The translations under genes and the position numbers were made by a program. The notes beneath the pieces were generated by a model. The model saw only the letters and a list, made by a program, of their open reading frames with translations, was not told the origin of the DNA and searched no databases. 64,000 bases of DNA, taken from Streptomyces griseoincarnatus. GTDB taxonomy: Bacteria; Actinomycetota; Actinomycetes; Streptomycetales; Streptomycetaceae. The stretch's first letter is position 1, and each line of letters starts with the position of its first letter. Below, piece by piece: positions 1-9,122 of this stretch. The stretch spans positions 1 to 64,000 of the forward strand of contig BMTH01000008.1 of assembly GCA_014649575.1 (NCBI GenBank), in the 5' to 3' direction.

Positions 1-2
1 CG

Positions 3-3000
3 GGGATCCAGAACCGGTCGTGGTGGGAGGAGATCGGCGACTGGTTCACCGACAACTGGGACACCATCGTCGCCGCCTGCAAGATCGTGGTCGCGGTCGT
101 CGGCATCGTCGCGATGATCATCGGCGGGCCGATCCTCGGCGCGATCGTCCTCATCGCGGCACTCGTCGTCCTCGCCGACACGCTCTACAAGTATTCAAAG
201 GGGCAAGCGTCCCTGTGGGACGTCGGACTGGCCGCGCTGGACTGCATACCCGGCATGAAGGGCCTGACCACCCTCGGCGGACTCGCCAAGGGCCTCAAAA
301 CCGCTGGTGCAGCGGGGCTCAAGGGCATGACCCGGGCCTTGGGGCGGGGTCTGCGCAAGGGCGGTGACGACGCGATCGCCAAGAGCAAGCCGGCCAAGGG
401 ACGGTGCAAGAACGGCGACCCGATCGACATGGTCTCCGGCGAGATGCTCATCGAGCAGACCGACGTGGGCCTGCCAGGCGTCCTGCCCGTGATCCTTCGC
501 CGGACCCATCTCTCCACGTACCACTGGGGCAACTGGTTCGGCGAAACGTGGGCCTCCACCTTCGACGAACGCCTGGAGCTCGACGACGACGGCGTTCTCT
601 TCGCCACCGAGGACGGCATGATCCTCTGCTACCCGGTTCCCGGGACGGACCGTCCTGTCTTCCCGGTGGCCGGACCTCGCTGGCCTCTGGTCTGGGACGA
701 CACCCGGGAGGGGGCGCTGCGGGTCACTGATCCTCGCACGGGTGTGTCACGGCATTTCGCCCCGGTGCCGCAGGGCAGCCGGCGGACGGCCGCCTTCACC
801 ATGCCGCTGGCGACGATATCCGATCGCAACGGCAACCGCGTCGACTTCGACCGAGCAGCCGACGGGACCCCTCTCGCGGTACGTCACTCCGGGGGGTACC
901 ACGTCGACGTCGACACCGCGGGGAACCGCATCGTCGGTCTGCGGCTGCGCGACCCGCACGCCGGCCCCGAGGGCGCGGTCATCCTGCGGTACGTCTATGA
1001 CGAGGCCGGGGACCTCACCGAACTGCACGACTCGACCGGATCGCCCTACAGGTTCCGGTACGACCTGGCCGGCCGGATCGAGTCATGGACCGATCGCATC
1101 GGCTCCTGGTTCCGCTTCACCTACGACGACCGTGACCGGGTCGTCCGGGGCGACGGGGTGGACGGAATCCTCTCCTGTGTCATCGACTACGACGAAGAGA
1201 ACCACTGCACGCGCTACACCGACTCCCTCGGCCGCACCACGACGTACCGGCACAACGCTCGGATGCAACTCGTCTCCACTACCGACGCGTTGGGCCAGAC
1301 GACCCGCAACCGATGGGACGACGAGGACCGGCTCGTGGAGCGGTCGGACGCGCTGGCGAACACTTACCGCTACAGCTACGACGAGGCCGGCAATCTGACG
1401 CGTGTCGTACGCCCGGACGGGTCGGCCCTGTCCGCCACCTACAACGACCTGCACCTGCCGGTCACCGTCACGGAGTCGGACGGTGTCGTGTGGCACCACT
1501 CCTACGACGAGCGGGGCAATCGGATCGCCACCCGCGACCCCCTGGGCTCGGAGACCAGCTACACCTACGACAGCGTCGGGTTCCTCACCGGTGTGACGGA
1601 CGCCCTGGGCCATCGCCGGACCGCCGTGGGGAGCGCCGTCGGGCTGCCGGTCGAGCTGACCGACGCGCTCGGCGGTGTCACCACCGTCGAACACGACGCC
1701 TTCGGCCGTACCGTCTCGGTGACCGAACCGCTCGGCCGTACCACCAGGATCGGATGGACCCCTGAGGGCCGGTTGTCGTGGCGCCGGTCCGGAGACGGGC
1801 CCGCCGAGCGGTTCGAGTGGGACGCCGCGGGCAACCTCGTGCGGTACTCCGACCAGGCGGGCCATGTCAGCGAGTACACCCCTACGCACTTCCACCTGGC
1901 GGCCGCCAGGGTCCGGGCCGACGGCGCGCGGTACACCTTCGACTACGACACCGAGCTCAACCTCGTCAGGGTGACGAATCCCGAGGGCGCATGCTGGACC
2001 TACACGTACGACGACGCCAACCGCGTGGTCGCCGAGACCGACTTCAACGGCCGCACCGTCACCTATGACGTCGACGCGGCCGGTGGTCTGCGGGCGCTGA
2101 CCAACGGAGCCGGTCAGGTCGTCGGGTTCGGACGGGACGCCCTGGGACGGACCACGTCGGTGCACCACGACGGGCACACCACCGAGCTCCGGTACGACAC
2201 GATGGGCAATCTGGTCGAGCAGGTGAGCCCGGACGTGCGGGTGGAGAGCAGCTACGACGTCATGGGGCGGCTGCTGGCCGAAGCCGTCAACGGGCACGTC
2301 ACGACCTACCGCTACGACGCGCTCGGCCGACGCGTCGAGAGGCGGACCCCCAGCGGCGTGGTCTCCACATGGTCCTACGACGCGGCCGGGCGGCCCGAGG
2401 GGCTGCAGGCCGCGGGCCACCGGATGGACTTCCGGTTCGACGCCGGCGGACGGGAGACGGCCCGAACCCTGCCGCACGGCGTCACCCTCGGACAGGCCTG
2501 GGACGACGCCGACCGGCTCACGGCACAAACACTGTCCCGAGATCCGCACGACGCCGAGGCGGCACAGCTCCAGCACCGCACCTACTCCTACCGGTCTGAC
2601 GGCCACCTCCTCGAGCTGGCGGAACTGACCACCGGCACACGACGTTTCGACCTGGACCCCACAGGCCGGGTCACCGCCGTCCACGCACGGGACTGGACCG
2701 AGACATACGCCTACGACGGGCTCGGCAACGTGAGTGCGGCCACAGCACCGACCATTTCTCCGGAGGACGCACGACGGGAGTTCACAGGGACCCTGCTGCA
2801 CCGGTGCGGCAGGACCCGCTACCAGCGCGACGGGGAGGGACGGATCGTCCGCACCGTGCGCCGTCTGCTCAGCGGCCAGAAGCGTGTGCGCACCTTCCAC
2901 TGGGACAGCCAGAACAGACTGGTGGAGACCGTCACCCCGGACGGCAGCCGGTGGCGCTACTCCTACGATCCGTCCGGCCGCCGGGTGGCCAAGCGACGTC

Positions 3001-3968
3001 ACACGGACGACGGGACGGTCGCGGAGGAGGTCCTCTTCGTCTGGGACGGTTCACGCATCGCCGAGCAGATCACGTCGGACGGGAAGAGCACCACGTGGGA
3101 CTACGCACCCGGTTCCCATCTGCCGTTGACGCAGGTCGAGGGGCGGGCGGGTGATCCGGGAGCCGCAACCCGCTTCCACGCGGTGGTCACGGACCTGTCG
3201 GGCGCACCGGCCGAACTCATAGCCGAGGACGGCAAACTGGCGTGGCAGCGGCGCACCACCCTGTGGGGTTCGATGCTGCCCGCCGGGGCGACACCGACCG
3301 CGGAGTCGGGAACCGAGTGTCCCCTGCGCTTCCCCGGCCAGTACGCCGACGCGGAGACCGGCTGGCACTACAACCACCACCGCTACTACGACCCCGAGAC
3401 CGGCCACTACGCGACCCCTGACCCGTTCGGCCTCTTCCCCGCGCCCAACGACACCGCCTATGTGCCGAACCCGTACCGCTGGATCGACCCACTGGGGCTT
3501 TACCGCGATACGGGCAACGGCAGGTACGCGAGGGATCCCGACGCTCCCGAGACGAAGCACAACCGGAAGAGCGAATACCCATCGAGCTACAGGGAGTCGA
3601 CTCACGACGAGATGACGAAGAACTGGACCCTGGAGGGAGCACACCAGGGCCAGCGGCCTCTCGACAAGCACGGCAACAAGATCCCGAGGGACCAACTGAC
3701 GTGGTTCGACTCAGGCGGTGACATCATCTGGGATCCGAAGAATCCCGGCTCCAGGCCCTTCCACGAGACGGTGACGTATGAGCACAAGGAGGCGGTCGTG
3801 GACCACTGGAACCGTGAGGGGCGAAACACCGACCGGGCCGCCCGCAACGATTTCTACAACGACCCGGCCAACATGGAAGCCATGGACAAGGCCAAGAACT
3901 CGAGCGGGGGCGCGATGATGGAGGCGCGGTACAGCCAGGAGACCGGGCCGAACTACTCCTGCTCCTGA
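3..3968 (+). CDS. RHS/YD-repeat polymorphic toxin, 5' end outside window
   Basis: The frame is open to the window edge, so the N-terminus is missing; 1321 residues are visible. A hydrophobic double helix (about nt 78-190) precedes a DUF6531-like segment with the motif GDPIDMVSGEM (about nt 415-445). A long series of YD repeats (YDEAG, YDALGR and similar) runs to about nt 3150. The RHS core closes with RYYDPETGHY and a DPLGL motif (about nt 3385-3500). After it, about 155 residues form a variable C-terminal toxin. The stretch with EHKEAVVDHWN, FYND and NSSGGA resembles the HNH/ENDO VII (GH-E-like) nuclease group; that assignment is from memory and moderate. The following gene, 50 nt downstream, is the probable immunity gene. 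Such proteins are normally exported and release the C-terminal tip into competitors. Confidence 0.88.
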   Translation, partial: GIQNRSWWEEIGDWFTDNWDTIVAACKIVVAVVGIVAMIIGGPILGAIVLIAALVVLADTLYKYSKGQASLWDVGLAALDCIPGMKGLTTLGGLAKGLKTAGAAGLKGMTRALGRGLRKGGDDAIAKSKPAKGRCKNGDPIDMVSGEMLIEQTDVGLPGVLPVILRRTHLSTYHWGNWFGETWASTFDERLELDDDGVLFATEDGMILCYPVPGTDRPVFPVAGPRWPLVWDDTREGALRVTDPRTGVSRHFAPVPQGSRRTAAFTMPLATISDRNGNRVDFDRAADGTPLAVRHSGGYHVDVDTAGNRIVGLRLRDPHAGPEGAVILRYVYDEAGDLTELHDSTGSPYRFRYDLAGRIESWTDRIGSWFRFTYDDRDRVVRGDGVDGILSCVIDYDEENHCTRYTDSLGRTTTYRHNARMQLVSTTDALGQTTRNRWDDEDRLVERSDALANTYRYSYDEAGNLTRVVRPDGSALSATYNDLHLPVTVTESDGVVWHHSYDERGNRIATRDPLGSETSYTYDSVGFLTGVTDALGHRRTAVGSAVGLPVELTDALGGVTTVEHDAFGRTVSVTEPLGRTTRIGWTPEGRLSWRRSGDGPAERFEWDAAGNLVRYSDQAGHVSEYTPTHFHLAAARVRADGARYTFDYDTELNLVRVTNPEGACWTYTYDDANRVVAETDFNGRTVTYDVDAAGGLRALTNGAGQVVGFGRDALGRTTSVHHDGHTTELRYDTMGNLVEQVSPDVRVESSYDVMGRLLAEAVNGHVTTYRYDALGRRVERRTPSGVVSTWSYDAAGRPEGLQAAGHRMDFRFDAGGRETARTLPHGVTLGQAWDDADRLTAQTLSRDPHDAEAAQLQHRTYSYRSDGHLLELAELTTGTRRFDLDPTGRVTAVHARDWTETYAYDGLGNVSAATAPTISPEDARREFTGTLLHRCGRTRYQRDGEGRIVRTVRRLLSGQKRVRTFHWDSQNRLVETVTPDGSRWRYSYDPSGRRVAKRRHTDDGTVAEEVLFVWDGSRIAEQITSDGKSTTWDYAPGSHLPLTQVEGRAGDPGAATRFHAVVTDLSGAPAELIAEDGKLAWQRRTTLWGSMLPAGATPTAESGTECPLRFPGQYADAETGWHYNHHRYYDPETGHYATPDPFGLFPAPNDTAYVPNPYRWIDPLGLYRDTGNGRYARDPDAPETKHNRKSEYPSSYRESTHDEMTKNWTLEGAHQGQRPLDKHGNKIPRDQLTWFDSGGDIIWDPKNPGSRPFHETVTYEHKEAVVDHWNREGRNTDRAARNDFYNDPANMEAMDKAKNSSGGAMMEARYSQETGPNYSCS

Positions 3969-4018
3969 CACGTCCGGGCCGCCCCGGTCCCGTCGATCAC
4001 GTCACCTCGGAAGGAACC

Positions 4019-4756
4019 ATGGACCTCCAGACCACCCTCGCCGGTTTCCCCAACGCCACCCCGCTCGACGGTCTCGACCAGGCCTGGAAGTGGAGCCTGG
4101 GCCCGGTGCTCCACTTCGCGGGCGTTCTGAGCGAGGACGGCACGCGTCTGCTGCAGACCAACCAGCGCGGCAGGCACGACGATGAGCTGGCACGGGCCGT
4201 GCTGGCCTTCGCCCGGGAGCACGAGCAGGCTCTCATCGGGACCGACCGGCCCATCGCAGCCGTTCCGGGTTTCTCGGCGGACGGGTACGTCTTCGACGCG
4301 GTGGCCGCCACGGCTCCCGAGGTGCACGGCCACCACAAGGCGCAGAACCCCGACCTCACCGCTGTCACGTACATCGTGTTCCCCGCCTTCGCGACGGAGG
4401 TGTCCGGGCGGGAGTCCTTGGAGGAGGCACAGGCCCGCTATCAGAAGATGCTGAGCCCCGCCGAGATCGGCCGGGAAGCGGTGCCCTTCCTGAAGATGAG
4501 CTTCGACAACCCTCGCACGGGCGGCGGCAGCACCAACCCCGGACGAGCGCTGACCTACCCCCGGATGCTGCGCCAGGAGATCCCTCAGCTGGAGGGAGCT
4601 CCCGGCGGATTCGTCGAGTGGGAGAACCGGACCGGCGAGGTGTGGCGGGTCGCCTGGGAGGGCGAATGGGTGCTGTCCGGAGCGGAAGGCGAGCGGCGGG
4701 GCATGAGCCTCGACGACGTGTTGGACGTCGCCGACCGCACGCTGCTGCTCAGTTGA
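4019..4756 (+). CDS. Probable cognate immunity protein of the RHS toxin
   Basis: A 245-residue soluble protein with no signal peptide or membrane segment. The ATG follows a good ribosome binding site (AAGGA, 4-5 nt away) and lies 50 nt after the toxin stop. I do not recognise a named family. The call rests on position: RHS toxins are almost always followed directly by their antidote gene. The protein is rich in Glu and Asp, as expected for a partner of a basic nuclease. Its last 8 bases overlap the end of the convergent helicase remnant. An unrelated accessory role cannot be excluded. Confidence 0.55.
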   Translation: MDLQTTLAGFPNATPLDGLDQAWKWSLGPVLHFAGVLSEDGTRLLQTNQRGRHDDELARAVLAFAREHEQALIGTDRPIAAVPGFSADGYVFDAVAATAPEVHGHHKAQNPDLTAVTYIVFPAFATEVSGRESLEEAQARYQKMLSPAEIGREAVPFLKMSFDNPRTGGGSTNPGRALTYPRMLRQEIPQLEGAPGGFVEWENRTGEVWRVAWEGEWVLSGAEGERRGMSLDDVLDVADRTLLLS

Positions 4757-5951
4757 CCATGGCTGGTCGGACGTCACGCAGCCGCTCGTCCTCTCCCCGC
4801 TGCAGCACCCGACGGTTCACCTGAGCCGGCAATGGCGGCTCCGCGTCCCCTTCGTAGCCGAGGTGGAGTTCCCGCCGCGCCCGAGTGGCCATGACGTAGG
4901 AGGACATCCGCAGTGCGGCGGAGGTCGGATCGGTCGCCGCGTCCTCGTGGGTGTCGGGGACGACGACCGTGTCGAACGCCAACCCCTTGGCGCTGCGGCG
5001 GTGCCCGATCACGATGCCGGGACGGCCGAGGTCGAGTTTGCGGTACGTGCCGCCTTTCGACTGCGACGTGTACAGCTGGGGCTTGAGGCGCGGCGCCCGG
5101 TTGTGGATGCTGCCGAGCAGGGAGAACTGGGTGTGCGTGGAGGCGGCGATCACCCCGATGCTCTTCTCGGGCCGGGTCTCGGCCAGCAGGATCAGCAGGT
5201 CGGCGGCGCCCCGTTCGTGGAAGCGGTGCAGGCGCGGCGGCGGTCCCTGGCGGCCGGGCAGGGCGGGTGTGCCGGCGCCGGTGTGGAAGTGCGCGGCGAA
5301 GGCCGCGATCTGTTCGGTGTTGCGGTGGTTGCCGGCCAGGTCGCGGCGGGTGCACCGGCCCAGGTTCCGGGCGATCTCGTCGAGGGTGGAGTTGGTGTCG
5401 GTGAGCCGCTGGCACTCGTCCGCGAAGACACTCGTGCGGGCCCCCGGCATGCGCGCGAGCAGGTAGAACTCCGGGGGGAGGTCCTGGCCCTCGTCGACGA
5501 CCAGGGTCGGACCGGTGGCCGACGTGGGGTCGGCGGCCACCGGTCGAAGAGGGCTCCCCAGTCGTACCAGCCGTCGTCGCTGCCGGGCGGCGTGGCTCCG
5601 TACCACTCGGCGAGCCAGCGGTGGGCGGTCATGACGCGGACCAAGCGGTCCGCGGGTCCCCAATGCGTGCACCGCGCCGGCGAGCGACTGGCGCAGCAGG
5701 TTCGAGTAGGTCAGCAGGACCACCGGTGTTCCGGTGAGGGCGAGCATGACGGCCCGTTGGGCGGCCAGGACGCTCTTGCCGCTGCCCGGCGGTCCGCTGA
5801 CCAGGTGGTTGCCGTCGAAGGGCAGGTCGTCGAGGCCGGCCCGCTGGTCGGGGGCGAGGTCGAGAAGGAACTGGCGGGAGGACAGCCAGGTGCAGGAGCG
5901 GTCTGGACGGCGTAGGACGACAGACCGCGTCCGCCCCGACGACGAACATGA
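4749..5951 (-). pseudogene. UvrD-like SF1 helicase/ATPase, frame-disrupted
   Basis: The main frame encodes Walker A (GPPGSGKS), Walker B (VVDEGQDL), a GNHRNT motif and a C-terminal SAKGLAFDTVVVPD / YVMATRARREL segment, all typical of small UvrD-like ATPases of about 390 residues. Between about 5655 and 5540 the family-like sequence (VRVMTAHRWLAEWYG, YDWGALFDRW) lies in another frame and then returns, which implies two compensating indels. A third shift is needed near 5925 to join the main frame to the only sensible start (ATG at 5951, reading MFVVGADAV). Without these corrections the N-terminus would run into the divergent gene. The gene is therefore decayed or carries sequencing errors. It may once have belonged to a DNA-processing or defence function. 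Confidence 0.6.
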
Positions 5952-5962
5952 AAGGTGACCCG

Positions 5963-6562
5963 ATGACCGAAACGCCGGAGACGAGCCCGGCGGTGTACCG
6001 GCTTCTGCCGAAGCTGGCACAGTACCAGCAGCTCACCCCGGACGGAGGGGACCTTCGCCGACTCAAGCGCTGGCAGCGTCTGGGCGCGGAGGAGGACCGG
6101 CCCGTCCGGTTCCGGACCAAGTGGGGCGGAGAGCGGAACTGGTCCAAGGGCGATTTTCCCTCGGGTTATCCCGGAGCTCCGATCCTGAGCCGGCGCCTCG
6201 TCGACCGGTTCGGAGCCGACGCGCTGCGGACGGCAGGCACCCTGATGCCTGTCGAGATCGAAGACGCGACTACGGACGAGTTCTACCTGCTCCTGATCGA
6301 CCAAGTGATCGACTGCCTGGACCTACGGAGATCCTCGAGACCGAAGAAGCTGAACGGGGAGGTCACCAAGGCGGTGTACCGAGCGGACGCCCTCCCTTCG
6401 CACCTCCCGGCATTCCGCCTGCCGCAGTTCCCTGGGGCCGTGCAGTGGAACGGCTGGGCAGCCGAACGACTGGTCGAACTCGCAAGCGACCAGATCGAAG
6501 CACGCCTGTGCTGGTCCGGCGATCCGACGGCGGTCCCGCACCCCGACCCGTGGGGCTTCTAG
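5963..6562 (+). CDS. Imm11-like (DUF1629-type) protein
   Basis: A 199-residue soluble protein. The ATG at 5963 is chosen because AAAGG lies 7 nt upstream; an ATG at 5948 has no such site. The central block (GYPGAPILSRRLVDRF, a TLMPVEIED stretch, then LLIDQVIDCLD) matches the layout of Imm11/DUF1629 immunity proteins, in which a 'VIDCLD'-like strand follows the N-terminal domain. That family neutralises effector toxins of contact-dependent systems. No toxin gene lies directly upstream, so it may be an orphan antidote that accumulated next to the RHS toxin locus. The assignment is by motif memory and moderate. Confidence 0.6.
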   Translation: MTETPETSPAVYRLLPKLAQYQQLTPDGGDLRRLKRWQRLGAEEDRPVRFRTKWGGERNWSKGDFPSGYPGAPILSRRLVDRFGADALRTAGTLMPVEIEDATTDEFYLLLIDQVIDCLDLRRSSRPKKLNGEVTKAVYRADALPSHLPAFRLPQFPGAVQWNGWAAERLVELASDQIEARLCWSGDPTAVPHPDPWGF

Positions 6563-6590
6563 TCGGGGTACGCCCACCCTGGTGGGCTCG

Positions 6591-7064
6591 TCAGCGCACC
6601 GCCGCCCTCCGGGCCCGCAGCTCCGTCCGGTAGTGCATGCCGAGGAAGAGCAGTACCGCGGTCAGGGCCAGTGCGGCCCACGTCCAGTTCAGCCACACCA
6701 GGTCGGGATCGCTGACGTACACGCTTCCGTCCTCCCGTACGCAGTCGAAGCGGAGGGGGAGATAGGAGGCTCGGTGGTGGGTCAGACCCTCGATCGTCTC
6801 CGGGTCGAAGCCCATGCGGCAGGCCGGGGCCGGTACCGAGTCGGCGCCGTCACCGACCTCCGCCTCCGACCACGCGACACCGGCCAGGCCCAGGGCATAC
6901 ACAGTGCCTGCGGCCCAGCCGAGCGTTGCCGCCGACCGGCGCAGCAGGTGGTCGGGCCAAGGCTGAGGCCGGCCGGGGAGCCCCATCGCGGCGGCCCGCG
7001 CCGCGGAGATGAGTGCCGCGACGGCACAGACCAGGAACAGAGCAAGTCCCAACAGCGCCAGCAA
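6591..7064 (-). CDS. Small membrane protein of unknown function
   Basis: 157 residues. A TTG start is used because a strong GGAGGAG lies about 9-11 nt upstream and no ATG or GTG is better placed. There are three predicted membrane segments: the N-terminus (LALLGLALFLVCAVAAL), about residues 48-68, and the C-terminus (WTWAALALTAVLLFLGM). An extracytoplasmic loop of about 60 residues carries two cysteines (in PACRMG and DCVRED) that could pair. No family was recognised. It is convergent with the Imm11-like gene, 28 nt away. Confidence 0.6.
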   Translation of the reverse strand: MLALLGLALFLVCAVAALISAARAAAMGLPGRPQPWPDHLLRRSAATLGWAAGTVYALGLAGVAWSEAEVGDGADSVPAPACRMGFDPETIEGLTHHRASYLPLRFDCVREDGSVYVSDPDLVWLNWTWAALALTAVLLFLGMHYRTELRARRAAVR

Positions 7065-7124
7065 CGGTTTCGTCTCCTCCCCTCCGGACGGGGCGAGACC
7101 GTCGTACGCGCCGTCACGCCGACT

Positions 7125-8330
7125 CTAGTCGCGCGGGACGTCCCTCACGTACACGACCCCGTCGATGCGTGGCAGGTGGGACGGGTCCAGGGGGGCGTAG
7201 CCGAAGTACGGGGACACTCGTGGGACGGCGGGCATGCCCCCTGCCACTGCGTCGAGTTGAGCGGCGTCGATCACGCACTGCGGTTCGGGCAGCGCGTGCA
7301 GGATGCCCTCCACCGTGTCCTGCGGCGGGACGTCCACGCCCTGGTGCTTCATCGTGCCGAGGGCGGTCGCCAGGTGAGCGTACTGGTCGCCCAGCCTCAT
7401 GCTCACCAACGCCCCGGCGCTCCACCACTCCACCTTCGGGTGGCCCCACATGCTCATCGCGCTCTGGTCCCGCTGCAGGTGACTGTTGTGGGCGTGGACC
7501 AGCACCGGGCCGCGTGCCGCGAGGGCGAGGAGGTTGCCGGCCATCATCTCGTCCCGTGTGGCGAGCAGGCGGGCCATGCGGGACGGTGACGTGTCCGCCA
7601 TCCAGGAGTGGTAGCGCAGCAGGCCGACGGCGGTGCGGCCGTACAGGTGCGCTCGGTCGCGATCGTTCGGTGAGGACACCGCTGCGAGGTGCGGTGCCTG
7701 CGTCTCCAGCAGGGTGACCATGTCGTCCGCGACCAGGCGCAATTCGCGTGTTTCCGCCGTGCGGCCGATGGACTGGGACGGGTCCGTCATGGCCGCCTGG
7801 TTCGTCCATGGTTCGTCGGTGCCGAGCAGCTCGTCGAGTCTGTCCGCCGTGCAGGGCAGCAGTGCCGAGTCGACGTGGGCCGTCAGGTAGTCGTGCAGCG
7901 CGGTAAGAGCCTGGCGCGGGCTTTCGGCGCCTGCGATCTCCAGCGGGCCGTCGATGCCGGCGAACCGGACGTGGTCGTCCGCGGGACGGTCCGCGTTGAA
8001 GTCCCGCATCCAGCGAACCAGTTCACGGTTCGCTTGCGAGCCGCCCCAGTCGTGACTGAAGCCGCGCTCCGTCACGTCGTCGAGTGACCCCTCACCCGAG
8101 GTGACGTACGCGTTCACGGTCAGTGCCCTCAGGCAGTCGCTCTCCAGAGCGATCGTCCGATAGCCCTGCTCTTCCACCAACTGCCGGAAGAGACGGTTAC
8201 GCAGGTCGAGGAGAGTGTCCTCGCCGTGCGTGGGCTCGCCCAGGGCGAGCACGCGGGGGCGGGCCGGAAGCAGTTCCATGATCGCCGACGCTTCGACGGG
8301 GCGGGCGAAGTCCTTGATGCCGGTTTCCAT
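7125..8330 (-). CDS. Erythromycin esterase family hydrolase
   Basis: 401 residues, the normal length for the family (PF05139). The signature GEPTHG is at residues 31-36 (E32, H35), followed by an ALESD strand (E63) and a later HAHNSHLQRD motif; these carry the acidic and His residues that form the active site in EreA/EreB. Known members hydrolyse the macrolactone ester of 14-membered macrolides, but many Streptomyces paralogues have no known substrate, so resistance should not be assumed. It is divergent from a MerR-family regulator, and a perfect 6-4-6 palindrome lies just 5 nt upstream of its ATG, which suggests direct control by that regulator. Confidence 0.85.
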   Translation of the reverse strand: METGIKDFARPVEASAIMELLPARPRVLALGEPTHGEDTLLDLRNRLFRQLVEEQGYRTIALESDCLRALTVNAYVTSGEGSLDDVTERGFSHDWGGSQANRELVRWMRDFNADRPADDHVRFAGIDGPLEIAGAESPRQALTALHDYLTAHVDSALLPCTADRLDELLGTDEPWTNQAAMTDPSQSIGRTAETRELRLVADDMVTLLETQAPHLAAVSSPNDRDRAHLYGRTAVGLLRYHSWMADTSPSRMARLLATRDEMMAGNLLALAARGPVLVHAHNSHLQRDQSAMSMWGHPKVEWWSAGALVSMRLGDQYAHLATALGTMKHQGVDVPPQDTVEGILHALPEPQCVIDAAQLDAVAGGMPAVPRVSPYFGYAPLDPSHLPRIDGVVYVRDVPRD

Positions 8331-8334
8331 ACCG

Positions 8335-8350
8335 TCAACGGTATCGTTGA
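8335..8350. promoter_or_regulatory. Palindromic operator candidate between ere-like and merR-like genes
   Basis: Perfect inverted repeat TCAACG-GTAT-CGTTGA in the 53-nt gap between the two divergent starts, 5 nt upstream of the esterase ATG. It is the only clear dyad in the gap. MerR proteins bind dyads inside long-spacer promoters, so this is the natural candidate site. Confidence 0.55.
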
Positions 8351-8383
8351 ACTTTCGGTGGAGAGTCTGGTCGCAGTATCGTC

Positions 8384-9115
8384 GTGTTCGTGGGGCACAA
8401 CCTTCAAACGAGTGGCAAGCTGAGGCCGGTCGACCTGGCCCGTCGGCACGGTCTGTCCACCCAGGCAGTGAGGAACTACGAAGAGGCCGGCATCCTCCCG
8501 ACAGCCGAGCGCACCGCCTCCGGCTACCGCGTCTACACCCCTCTGCACGAGCGGGCGCTGGCCGCGTTCCTCGCCCTGGTGCCGGGGCACGGGCATGCTA
8601 CGGCGACGGCGGTCATGCAGGCCGTGAACCGTGACGCCGTCGACGAGGCCTTCCAGCTCATCGACGAGAGTCACGCACGGCTGCTGCACGACCGGCGCAC
8701 GCTGCGGGCCGTTGAGGACGCCCTGCGCGGGCTCACCGCCGACTCGGCCTCCGCCGACTCGGCTGCCTTCATCCGAACCTTCATCGGGCCGCTGGCCGAG
8801 GAGCTGGGCGTCCGCCCGGCGACCCTGCGCAAGTGGGAGGACGCCGGACTCGTACGTCCACGGCGCGACCCCCTGACCGGCTACCGGGTGTACGACCCGG
8901 TCGACGTACGGGACGCGCACCTGGTGCATCAGCTCCGGCGTGGCGGTTACCTGCTCGAGCAGATCGCCCCGCTGATCACCCAGGTGCGGACAGCCGGCGG
9001 ACTCGAACCCCTCGAAGGCGCTCTACGGGACTGGCGTGGCCGGCTGTCCGACCGCGGGCGGGCGATGCTGCGCGGGGCCGCCTCGCTGGACGCGTACCTG
9101 TCGGAGTGTGACTGA
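8384..9115 (+). CDS. MerR-family regulator with two HTH modules
   Basis: 243 residues with a GTG start at 8384 (another GTG at 8390). The N-terminal MerR helix-turn-helix and wing read DLARRHGLSTQAVRNYEEAGILP with GYRVYTP (about residues 17-48). A second MerR-like unit appears near residues 145-185 (LGVRPATLRKWEDAGLVRP, GYRVYDPVDVRD, YLLEQI). The duplicated HTH resembles the TioE-type regulators of Streptomyces. It has no cysteine metal site and ends without a large ligand-binding domain. It is divergent from the erythromycin-esterase-like gene and likely controls it, with autoregulation. Confidence 0.82.
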   Translation: MFVGHNLQTSGKLRPVDLARRHGLSTQAVRNYEEAGILPTAERTASGYRVYTPLHERALAAFLALVPGHGHATATAVMQAVNRDAVDEAFQLIDESHARLLHDRRTLRAVEDALRGLTADSASADSAAFIRTFIGPLAEELGVRPATLRKWEDAGLVRPRRDPLTGYRVYDPVDVRDAHLVHQLRRGGYLLEQIAPLITQVRTAGGLEPLEGALRDWRGRLSDRGRAMLRGAASLDAYLSECD

Positions 9116-9122
9116 GTCAGCG

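Noticed and set aside
1083..3002. A long leftward open frame of more than 600 codons inside the RHS gene
   Set aside because: It is antisense to clear YD repeats, has low-complexity composition (Gly, Val, Arg) and no ribosome binding site. It is a GC-rich shadow frame.
960..3150. Regularly spaced repeats that could be taken for a CRISPR array
   Set aside because: The repeats are degenerate, in frame, and encode YD/RHS units. There are no identical 28-37 bp repeats with unique spacers, and no cas genes.
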